Positions 5,435-11,263 of a stretch of 11,263 bases of DNA are shown in pieces. The stretch spans positions 1-11,263 of the forward strand of contig JAISJY010000120.1 in the NCBI GenBank assembly GCA_031261365.1, written 5' to 3'. A program made the position numbers and the translations under genes. How positions within the stretch are numbered: the stretch's first letter is position 1; every line of letters begins with the position of its first letter. Source of the DNA: Caryophanales bacterium. GTDB lineage: Bacteria; Bacillota_I; Bacilli_A; RFN20; JAISJY01. The notes under the pieces are model-generated. The model saw only the letters and a program-made list of their open reading frames with translations, made no database searches and had not been told where the DNA came from.

Positions 5435-7639
5435 TTAAGCAGTGTACTCTACTTTATAAGCATTACCACCCGTTAGAACAATTGCCTTAATAGCAGACAT
5501 ACTGAATTGGTCAGCCACAATATTCAACGGTTTATCAAGAGTACCATGGAATTGAATATTCAAACGATTAGAAGTCTTTTTAACAAGTTTTCTTTCTAAT
5601 AGGCTTTCTAATGATACCACATCTCCTGGTTCATATACAAGTGCTAAATCACTTAAATTCAAAGTAACACTAATTTCTTTAAATGTTTCGCCCTCTTTAT
5701 GTGTTTGAGGAAGGTTTGTAGGTCTTAATAACTTCAAAGCTTGACCATCTGTTAATTTACTACTAGCATAAGTTTCATCAACAACAGCTCTTAATAATTT
5801 ATCTAAACCTAAATCTTCTAAAATAAATTGAGAGTCAATTTCAACATTGCCTAATTCATCAACAAAATTAACAGGAGTGTAATTAGGATTTCTCTCATAA
5901 TTGTTTTGTTCCATAATTTCTTCAACTAACTCTAAAGCATATTTAACGCCTCTTTCAGATTTAACTCTTAAACAGAAAGGAGTTTGTTTATATTTAGTTT
6001 GGTCCCCAACATTTACTTGGTAGTATTTTGTATATGGGTAAGCATCAGGGTCAAGGTTAAAGAATACTTTTAAAGTTTTACCAATTAAGTTCATCTTTAC
6101 TAAAACATTAACACCCTTCTTAAAGGTCTCACAAGCCTTAGAAAGTTTAGCTTTAATCTTACTATATGCCATAATAGCATTTTTAATTTCAGCATATCTT
6201 GCCTTTATTTCTTCATCACTGTTTCTAACTTTAAAGATAAATGATTTAATCTTATGAGGTTTAACAGCAACTTCCTCAAAGAACTCAACTGATAAAGCAG
6301 ACTTTTCTTTCTCTGGTTCAATAACAACTTCCTCAAGTTCCATTTCAGGTAATATGTGGGAAGTATCTTCTTCTACTTCTTCAACAGGTTCAACAACTTC
6401 TTCAACTACTACTTCATTTATTTCCACGATGTCTTCATCATTAGTATCAATAGGTGCAACATCTTCTGGATTAGCATAACCATGAGCTGAAACTTTAGCT
6501 TGTTCAGTAGCTAAAATCTCTTTCCTTCTTTGAGCAACTTTCTCTGTTATCTCACTTCTTTCAGCATCTGATTCAGCCTTACTAAATAATCTCTTATATT
6601 CATTATCTAACTCTTCAATAGTTTGAGCATGTATAACAATAAGACCTAATTCTCTTTCTTCTTTAACTTCCTCAACTTCTTCTGCTTCTTCAACTTCTTC
6701 CACAACTTTTTCTTTTTCTTTAATAAACATAAAGACAATAGCTAATATTTCAAGAACAACAATTAAAGCAACTATTCCAATAATCGCATACCCTGTAATT
6801 CTAGCTTCAAGACTTAATGGGTTAACAATTAATCTATCAATTATTTTTACTTTAACTAAAGCATTATCAGAACCTGTAATTAAATCATAAGTAACAAGTC
6901 CAGCTAAACCTAAGAAAACAGCATGAACTAATGACTGTTTTTTAATTGTTAATAAAAGAACTAAAGCAATTAAAATAACAACTGCTCCACCTAAAATATA
7001 ATAAGCACCAGCAACAGATATTAAAGAGTTTAATTGAGCAACAACTAAACTTAATAAGTTACCTTTGTAATGATAAAATAAAAATCCTAAACCGAGCAAA
7101 GCGCTTAAAAATAAAACTAAATCTATAACTCTAAAAGCTTTTCTCTTAGTAGACCTAACAGCTAAAGAAACTAAAGTATAAATAGGTAAAAGTAATAAAA
7201 TGGCTGTTACAGCATAGCCATTAATAACAAAAAGAATATTATCACTTTGAATAAAAGATAAAACAGCACTCTCAACCACAGCATATTCTTTTAATAAAAC
7301 GATAATAACCGCGATATAAACGATAGCAATAATTGAAGGTAATATTTCATACTTTTTAATAATATTTCTAATTAACCATACTATACCTAAAAGAATTAAA
7401 ACACCTAAAATAAATAATCCAATTAAACCTAAAATAACTTTACTTGTTAACTCACCGCTTAATTTTCCAGTAACATAATCAATAATATCAGTAAAGATTA
7501 AAACACCTTCACTATTATTCAAATGCCCCCAAGTTGAAGCAAAATAAGTAGCAACTCCTAAGTAGGCAACACCTAAAAAAGCTAATATATCGAATATTAT
7601 GCTCGTTACCCTACTCCTTTTTGAAACCTCTGATTTCAT
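5435..7639 (-). CDS. Multi-spanning membrane protein with acidic linker, conserved soluble domain and C-terminal L15-like domain
   Basis: This 734-residue protein is a mosaic. Residues 1-306 hold about eight membrane helices (near 12-33, 66-90, 101-117, 136-157, 171-190, 209-232, 237-252, 281-306). Residues 307-450 form a charged linker rich in Glu/Val repeats (for example EEVEEAEEVEEVKEERE) with a helical stretch at 340-378. Residues about 462-580 (AIMAYSKIKAKLS..., GKTLKVFFNLDP) resemble an uncharacterised domain I recall from other Firmicutes envelope proteins. Residues about 655-731 (ISVTLNLSDLA, SLLERKLVKK, FSMSAIKAI, GGNAYKVEY) resemble the C-terminal half of ribosomal protein L15, without L15's Gly/Arg-rich N-terminal part. 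Automatic pipelines may therefore label it L15, but it is not a normal ribosomal protein. A strong Shine-Dalgarno AAAGGAGG (7653-7646) supports the start. It lies between abiEi and rpsO. No clear promoter was found, and the function is unknown; a membrane-anchored scaffold is one guess. Confidence 0.85.
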   Translation of the reverse strand: MKSEVSKRSRVTSIIFDILAFLGVAYLGVATYFASTWGHLNNSEGVLIFTDIIDYVTGKLSGELTSKVILGLIGLFILGVLILLGIVWLIRNIIKKYEILPSIIAIVYIAVIIVLLKEYAVVESAVLSFIQSDNILFVINGYAVTAILLLLPIYTLVSLAVRSTKRKAFRVIDLVLFLSALLGLGFLFYHYKGNLLSLVVAQLNSLISVAGAYYILGGAVVILIALVLLLTIKKQSLVHAVFLGLAGLVTYDLITGSDNALVKVKIIDRLIVNPLSLEARITGYAIIGIVALIVVLEILAIVFMFIKEKEKVVEEVEEAEEVEEVKEERELGLIVIHAQTIEELDNEYKRLFSKAESDAERSEITEKVAQRRKEILATEQAKVSAHGYANPEDVAPIDTNDEDIVEINEVVVEEVVEPVEEVEEDTSHILPEMELEEVVIEPEKEKSALSVEFFEEVAVKPHKIKSFIFKVRNSDEEIKARYAEIKNAIMAYSKIKAKLSKACETFKKGVNVLVKMNLIGKTLKVFFNLDPDAYPYTKYYQVNVGDQTKYKQTPFCLRVKSERGVKYALELVEEIMEQNNYERNPNYTPVNFVDELGNVEIDSQFILEDLGLDKLLRAVVDETYASSKLTDGQALKLLRPTNLPQTHKEGETFKEISVTLNLSDLALVYEPGDVVSLESLLERKLVKKTSNRLNIQFHGTLDKPLNIVADQFSMSAIKAIVLTGGNAYKVEYTA

Positions 7640-7700
7640 TCAAATCCTCCTTTAATAGATATATTTATAATTGCATATCTTTTAAAAATCGTTATTAAAT

Positions 7701-7724
7701 ATAAAAAGAATGTCTCAATTCTTT
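7701..7724 (-). repeat. AT-rich hairpin in the leader of the membrane-protein gene
   Basis: AAAGAAT and ATTCTTT (7724-7718 and 7711-7705 on the minus strand) form a perfect 7-bp stem with a 6-nt loop, followed by TTATATTT. It could be a second, weak terminator after abiEi or a leader structure of the downstream gene. It also lies where that gene's promoter would be expected, and I could not identify a convincing promoter there. Confidence 0.4.
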
Positions 7725-7763
7725 AATACATACCCCAACTTAGCACCTGTTTTTAAGAAGATA

Positions 7764-7793
7764 AGAAAAAAGTTAACAAGCGTTTGACTTGCT
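7764..7793 (-). terminator. Probable terminator after abiEi
   Basis: About 30 bases past the abiEi stop, AGCAAG (7793-7788) and CTTGTT (7780-7775) form a 6-bp stem including one G-U pair around a 7-nt loop. After three further bases comes TTTTTTCTT (7772-7764). This is a modest intrinsic terminator that would keep the abiEi transcript separate from the membrane-protein gene. Confidence 0.55.
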
Positions 7794-7822
7794 TCCTTTA
7801 CATAAATATTGTTTTGATATAT

Positions 7823-8410
7823 TTATAGTAATACCTCCAAATATCCCTTTAATGTTTTTTTTACTCTTTCAGTTGTAGCATGACGAATAAGGGCAGGAAT
7901 GTTTCTATTCTTTGAACGAACATAAGATTTAATTACTTCAATAGCAATGTCTTTATCACCTTTAAAACTAGCACTACACATATCACAAATAGTCTTCTCA
8001 ATTGAAAAACAAACAATTTCTCTCCCAAATGGTGTCACTGCCTTAACAAACAAAGATTTGTCAATTTTTGCTGAATAATATACCTTTGTACCGTTCTTTT
8101 TAAGAGGTGTAGCATTATAACCTGTTGGAATGATAACTGTATAAACAAGTGGGTCACGAGTTGTATAACCTAAATAATATGCCGCTGTCTCATGTGAAAA
8201 AATTGCTTTTGGATATTGAGTTTGAAGAATATATGCCTCGTCCGCTAATGCATCATGTGTAACATAAACACCACGAGCAACATTCTCTAAATACCCTTCT
8301 CGTGTAGCTCTTCTAATGTATTCACGAGGAATACCGTGAGCGGTGACAACAGAAGAAAACAAAATACCCCCATTCTCATCCGCTAATTTAACAATATCAT
8401 GACTATACAT
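7823..8410 (-). CDS. AbiEi-family antitoxin / transcriptional regulator, without a partner toxin
   Basis: The product resembles AbiEi, the DNA-binding antitoxin of type IV AbiE systems. Features are an N-terminal winged-helix region (FSSVVTAHGIPREYIRRATREG followed by ARGVYV), the central SHETAAYYLGYTTRDP segment with VIIPTGYN, and IEKTICDMC near the end, where the family has a conserved RT-D type helix. I choose the ATG at 8410-8408 (195 residues) because AAAGGG lies 9 bases upstream. The ATG at 8419 abuts that site, and an ATG at 8452 is upstream of the predicted transcription start. No nucleotidyltransferase toxin (AbiEii) follows; the next gene is a membrane protein beyond a terminator. 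Rows 7861-8400 count 35% GC, against 24% in truB rows 8521-8880, hinting at acquisition. The promoter sits inside a long inverted repeat, suggesting autorepression. It may now be an orphan regulator. Confidence 0.8.
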   Translation of the reverse strand: MYSHDIVKLADENGGILFSSVVTAHGIPREYIRRATREGYLENVARGVYVTHDALADEAYILQTQYPKAIFSHETAAYYLGYTTRDPLVYTVIIPTGYNATPLKKNGTKVYYSAKIDKSLFVKAVTPFGREIVCFSIEKTICDMCSASFKGDKDIAIEVIKSYVRSKNRNIPALIRHATTERVKKTLKGYLEVLL

Positions 8411-8426
8411 TTTTTTCATCCCTTTG

Positions 8427-8470
8427 TTACAAATATGTAAATATAATATCACAGATTTACATTTTTGTCA
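8427..8470. promoter_or_regulatory. Inverted-repeat operator over the abiEi promoter
   Basis: Two 16-bp arms, ttacaaatatgtaaat (8427-8442) and atttacatttttgtca (8455-8470), are inverted copies matching at 14 of 16 positions. The innermost 8 bp (8435-8442 and 8455-8462) are perfect. The 12-bp gap holds the -10, and the outer arm runs into the -35. AbiEi antitoxins are known to repress their own operons by binding inverted repeats, so this is the likely autoregulatory operator. Confidence 0.75.
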
Positions 8471-8471
8471 A
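8443..8471 (-). promoter_or_regulatory. Sigma-A type promoter of abiEi
   Basis: On the minus strand a perfect TTGACA (8471-8466) is followed after 17 bases by TATTAT (8448-8443). The start point is predicted near 8436, giving a short leader of about 26 nt to the ATG at 8410. This places the in-frame ATG at 8452 upstream of the transcript, ruling it out if this promoter is the one used. Confidence 0.83.
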
Positions 8472-8495
8472 AAACTTTTAGAAAAATATTTTTCT
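8472..8495 (-). terminator. Possible terminator after truB
   Basis: Immediately after the truB stop, the perfect 16-bp palindrome agaaaaatatttttct (8480-8495) can form an A/T hairpin, followed on the minus strand by AAAAGTTTTTG. It is suitably placed to end the infB-rbfA-truB transcript, but the stem is almost entirely A-T and the tail is interrupted. It is weak, and may work in both directions. Confidence 0.4.
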
Positions 8496-9344
8496 TTAAA
8501 ACAAACCCCTAAGACAATGATAACCATCTGTTTCTTTTTGATAAATAGCTAGTAATTCTTCTTTTTCATTAACTAATAATAACTTTTCTTCTGAACTATC
8601 AAAAACAAAAACCTTGCCGTTTTTAATATCAATTTCTTCCTTTTTATTTAAAACAACTTTTTGATAATTATCTAAAGCCTCAATAGTTTTCCTAATTAGA
8701 TAATTGTTATCTTTTAAATCTTTTAAAGTATAAGCATTCTCTGTTTCATACTTACCGATACTAATTCTTTTTAACTCACTTAAAATCCCAACAGTTTTTA
8801 ATTGTTCAGCAATATCACGAGCCAAACTTCTAATATAAGTACCTTTTGAACAATGAACTGAAAAAGTAATTAAATCATTTTTAAAAGATATTAATTCTAA
8901 ATCAAAAATAGTAACTTTCCGCTTTTCTAATTCAATTTCTATGTTTTTCCGAGCTAACTCATATAATTTTTGACCTTTAACTTTTAAAGCTGAATACATT
9001 GGAGGTGTTTGATATATCTCACCTTTAAAACTATTAAAAACTGTTTTTATTTTCTCAACAGTTACATCTAAAAATGGTTCTTCTTTTATTATCTGACCTG
9101 TGATATCTAAAGTATCAGTCAATAAACCAAGCTTCAAAGTTGCTAAATATTTCTTATCTTCACTAACTAAAAATTGACTTACTTTAGTCGCTTTACCTAA
9201 TAATATAATCAAAAGTCCTTCAGCAAAAGGGTCTAAAGTTCCACAATGCCCCACCTTCTCAACATTTAAAATATGAGCTACTTCTTTAATAGCTTGAAAA
9301 GATGTAATTCCTTTTTCTTTATAATAAAGTAGGAAACCATTCAT
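8496..9344 (-). CDS. truB: tRNA pseudouridine(55) synthase TruB
   Basis: TruB converts U55 of the T-loop of almost all elongator tRNAs to pseudouridine. The 282-residue protein opens with the standard MNGFLLYYKEKGITSFQ and carries the catalytic motif GHCGTLDPFAEGLL with catalytic D38 (most homologues read GHTGTLDP). The core continues with KKYLATLKLGLLTDTLDITG, the TPPMYSALKVKGQKLYELAR segment, and CSKGTYIRSLARDI, all typical of the family. A C-terminal PUA-like region (about 225-282) ends HCLRGLF. Length is at the short end of the family but complete. Its ATG overlaps the rbfA stop as ATGA, so it is coupled to rbfA within the infB-rbfA-truB operon. The Shine-Dalgarno is weak, consistent with coupling. 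The gene is very AT-rich: six rows at 8521-8880 count 24% GC. Confidence 0.97.
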   Translation of the reverse strand: MNGFLLYYKEKGITSFQAIKEVAHILNVEKVGHCGTLDPFAEGLLIILLGKATKVSQFLVSEDKKYLATLKLGLLTDTLDITGQIIKEEPFLDVTVEKIKTVFNSFKGEIYQTPPMYSALKVKGQKLYELARKNIEIELEKRKVTIFDLELISFKNDLITFSVHCSKGTYIRSLARDIAEQLKTVGILSELKRISIGKYETENAYTLKDLKDNNYLIRKTIEALDNYQKVVLNKKEEIDIKNGKVFVFDSSEEKLLLVNEKEELLAIYQKETDGYHCLRGLF

Positions 9345-9676
9345 TGTTTTTTATTAACTTCTTCTATTAGTTTTTGTATTCTTTTGGTTTCTTCAAAAGA
9401 ATCATCATAAATAAAGTTTAACTCTGGGGTCTTATATGTTGTTAACTTTTTAGCAAGTTCACTTCTCAAAAAGCCTTTAGCCAATGTTAAACTCTCAACT
9501 ACTTTTTCTGGGCTAACTCCCAAACAAGTAAAAAAGATTTTAGCCACTGCATTATCTTTACTCACAACCACCCTAGAAATAGAAAATATACCTATCTCTT
9601 TCTTTAATTGTAATTGAATAATATCAGATAAATATCTTGAAACCAATGAAGCCATTTTTAAATTACCGTATTTCAT
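9341..9676 (-). CDS. rbfA: Ribosome-binding factor A
   Basis: RbfA is a small KH-fold protein that binds the 30S subunit during late maturation of 16S rRNA and cold adaptation. The 111-residue product has the family pattern: an N-terminal helix with ASLVSRYLSDIIQLQLKKEIG, then SISRVVVSKDNAVAKIFFTCLG, a long helix FLRSELAKKLTTYKTPELNFIYDDSFEE, and a C-terminal helix RIQKLIEEVNKK. Length is normal (about 110-120). The ATG overlaps the infB stop as ATGA, and its own stop overlaps the truB start the same way. AAGGAGA and AAAGGAA elements lie just upstream, inside infB. Together with infB and truB this is the classical translation-factor cluster. Confidence 0.95.
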   Translation of the reverse strand: MKYGNLKMASLVSRYLSDIIQLQLKKEIGIFSISRVVVSKDNAVAKIFFTCLGVSPEKVVESLTLAKGFLRSELAKKLTTYKTPELNFIYDDSFEETKRIQKLIEEVNKKQ

Positions 9677-11263
9677 ATTCCTTTAATCTCCTTCATTTCA
9701 AAAGTTTGAATTAAATCACCAACTTTATAATCAGAAAAGTTTTCAATAGTAATTCCACATTCTAAACCTGTTTTAACTTCCTTAGCATCATTCTTTAATC
9801 TTTTTAAAGAAGAAATAGTAGATTCATAAATAGGAACTCCATCTCTAATTAAACGAACTTTTGAATCATTTTTAACGACTCCATCTCTAACATAACAACC
9901 TGCAATAACAAACTTAGAAATAGTTATTATTTGTCTAATCTCCACTTCACCTTGAACACTCTCTTCAAAAGTTGGTTTCAATAAACCTTTCATAGCCTTT
10001 TTAACATCTTCAACTAAATCATAAATAATCCGATAAACTCTAATATCAACTCCTTCTTCTTGAGCTTTTCTTTTAATAATAGAATCTGGAACTATATTAA
10101 AACCAAAAATAATCGCATTAGAAGCACTAGCCAAAGAAATATCACTCTCGGTAATAGCTCCGGCTTGAAATCTAATAACATCTATTTTAACGCCTTCAAC
10201 CTCTATCTTTTCTAAAGCTCCTTTAACAGCTTCACTAGAACCTTGATTATCAGATTTAATAATAACATTAATCGTTTGCATTTCACCTGCTAATATTCTT
10301 TCATGTAAGTCTTGTAAAGAAACACCTGGTGTCCCTTTTCTTAATTGAGTAATCTTTCTTGCTTTTCTTTTTTCAGCCACAAATCTAGCTTTCTTCTCAT
10401 CATCATAACCCATAAACTTATCACCAGCATCTGGAACATCAGTAAAACCTGTTATCTCCACAGGAGTACTTGGACCTGCTACTTTCACTAATCTATTTAA
10501 ATCATCTTTAATTAATCTAACTCGGCAAAAACAACTACCAACTACTAAAGAATCTCCCACTCTTAATGAACCATTTTGAACTAATACAGTAGCTATTGGA
10601 CCTAATCCTTTATCTAATTTAGCTTCAATAACAGTTCCAATAGCTTTTCTTAAAGGGTTAGCCTTTAATTCTAACATCATGGCTGTTGTCAAAATAGCAT
10701 CTAATAATTCTGGAACACCTTTACCCGTTTTAGCACTTATCTCTTGAAAAACAATAGAACCACCCCATTCTTCAACTAAAACATCATAAGCTGATAACTC
10801 TGCTTTTATCTTTTCAACTTCAACACCTGGTTTATCTATTTTATTAACTGCCACAATAAAAGGAACTTTAGCCGCTTTAGCATGGTCAATAGCTTCCTTT
10901 GTTTGAGGTCTCATCCCATCATCAGCCGCGATAACAATAACAACAATATCAGTCATATAACTACCCCGAGCTCTCATGGCTGTAAAAGCTGCATGTCCCG
11001 GAGTATCAATAAAAGTTATTTTCTCACCATGATAATCAACTTGATAAGCTCCTATCTTTTGGGTAATTCCCCCTATTTCTCCTTCAGCAACTCTAGTATT
11101 CCTAATATAATCTAATAAACTAGTTTTACCATGGTCAACATGCCCCATAATAGTGACAACAGGTGGTCTATTCTTTAAACTCTTGGGCTCATCTATTATT
11201 TCTAAAGCCTCAAAATCTATTTCATTAACTATCTCTCTCTTTTCAGGAACAATATTAAAAGTT
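9673..11263 (-). CDS. infB: Translation initiation factor IF-2 (5' end beyond the window)
   Basis: IF-2 is the GTPase that brings initiator tRNA to the 30S subunit and promotes subunit joining. The frame continues without a stop to the right edge: upstream of the ATG at 11148, a further 38 codons read as IF-2, ending NRPPVVTIMGHVDHGKTSLL, so that ATG is internal and the gene is cut by the window, not short. Numbering from that internal Met, the G domain shows G1 GHVDHGKT (2-9), G2 GGITQKIGA (26-34), G3 DTPGH (48-52), G4 NKID (102-105) and G5 SAKTGKG (138-144). Domains II, III and IV follow, including the C-terminal EVEIRQIITISKFVIAGCYV and GLECGITIENFSDYKVGD, typical of the tRNA-binding end. 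The C-terminus is complete. The missing part is the variable N-terminal region. The stop overlaps the rbfA start by 4 nt. Confidence 0.97.
   Translation of the reverse strand, partial: TFNIVPEKREIVNEIDFEALEIIDEPKSLKNRPPVVTIMGHVDHGKTSLLDYIRNTRVAEGEIGGITQKIGAYQVDYHGEKITFIDTPGHAAFTAMRARGSYMTDIVVIVIAADDGMRPQTKEAIDHAKAAKVPFIVAVNKIDKPGVEVEKIKAELSAYDVLVEEWGGSIVFQEISAKTGKGVPELLDAILTTAMMLELKANPLRKAIGTVIEAKLDKGLGPIATVLVQNGSLRVGDSLVVGSCFCRVRLIKDDLNRLVKVAGPSTPVEITGFTDVPDAGDKFMGYDDEKKARFVAEKRKARKITQLRKGTPGVSLQDLHERILAGEMQTINVIIKSDNQGSSEAVKGALEKIEVEGVKIDVIRFQAGAITESDISLASASNAIIFGFNIVPDSIIKRKAQEEGVDIRVYRIIYDLVEDVKKAMKGLLKPTFEESVQGEVEIRQIITISKFVIAGCYVRDGVVKNDSKVRLIRDGVPIYESTISSLKRLKNDAKEVKTGLECGITIENFSDYKVGDLIQTFEMKEIKGI

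Noticed and set aside
5291..5476. Plus-strand open frame of 61 codons across the start of rpsO and its leader
   Set aside because: It is antisense to rpsO and the end of the membrane-protein gene, with no recognisable motif; I treat it as a chance frame.
7823..8410. Codon-usage evidence for transfer of abiEi
   Set aside because: Arg codons are 6 CGN and 5 AGA in abiEi against 3 CGN of 7 in truB by hand; the difference is too small to use. Only the GC contrast was kept.
8411..8452. Upstream abiEi starts at 8452 and 8419
   Set aside because: The ATG at 8452 precedes the predicted transcription start near 8436. The ATG at 8419 directly abuts the AAAGGG ribosome site, which is correctly spaced for the ATG at 8410.
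10882..11115. Plus-strand open frame of 77 codons opposite infB
   Set aside because: It is antisense to the conserved G domain of IF-2, with a low-complexity Asn run and no family match.
9673..11148. IF-2 as a complete short gene starting at 11148
   Set aside because: The frame stays open to the window edge and the 38 further codons end in the conserved RPPVVTI that precedes GHVDHGKT, so the Met is internal.
1..11263. CRISPR array, tRNA or rRNA genes, UGA-Trp recoding
   Set aside because: No regularly spaced repeats, no tRNA-like or rRNA-like segments were seen, and TGA is used as a stop in several genes while Trp is TGG.

Overview
The window comes from an AT-rich, low-GC Gram-positive-type bacterium. 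Hand counts of sample rows give roughly 24-35% GC. Every confident gene is on the minus strand, so the biological reading order runs from the right edge to the left. TGA serves as an ordinary stop (FNT gene, nrdR, infB, rbfA) and Trp is encoded by TGG, so this is not a UGA-Trp Mycoplasma. An oxygen-independent class III ribonucleotide reductase with the Firmicutes-type regulator NrdR, together with Firmicutes-style infB-rbfA-truB and rpsO, suggests an anaerobic member of the Bacilli/Erysipelotrichia or a related Mollicutes-like lineage. That placement is inference.

Right part (about 8.5-11.26 kb): the translation cluster infB (5' end off the window), rbfA and truB, joined by 4-nt ATGA overlaps. 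In many Firmicutes truB is followed by ribF and rpsO. Here ribF is absent. Between truB and rpsO lie a solitary AbiEi-family antitoxin/regulator with its own promoter buried in a long inverted-repeat operator, and a 734-residue protein made of about eight membrane segments, an acidic linker, a conserved soluble domain and a C-terminal domain resembling the C-terminal half of ribosomal protein L15. Then comes rpsO (S15) with a possible structured leader and a rho-independent terminator.

Middle (about 4.47-5.0 kb): two small overlapping membrane-protein genes, a DUF2752 protein and an unrecognised 75-residue hydrophobic protein.

Left part (0.38-4.4 kb): a four-gene operon, nrdD-nrdG-nrdR-FNT, read leftward from one strong promoter with two NrdR-box-like sites 32 bp apart. 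NrdD makes deoxyribonucleotides anaerobically, NrdG installs its glycyl radical, NrdR probably represses the operon that encodes it, and the formate/nitrite-family channel may supply formate, the reductant used by many class III reductases. All four genes overlap by 1-14 nt.

Left edge (1-377): the probable 3' end of an unidentified plus-strand gene (3-92), then about 285 bases without a gene. That stretch holds a perfect 20-bp direct repeat spaced exactly 200 bp, AT-rich inverted repeats, and nothing else I can identify.

No tRNA, rRNA, CRISPR array, transposase or phage gene was seen.
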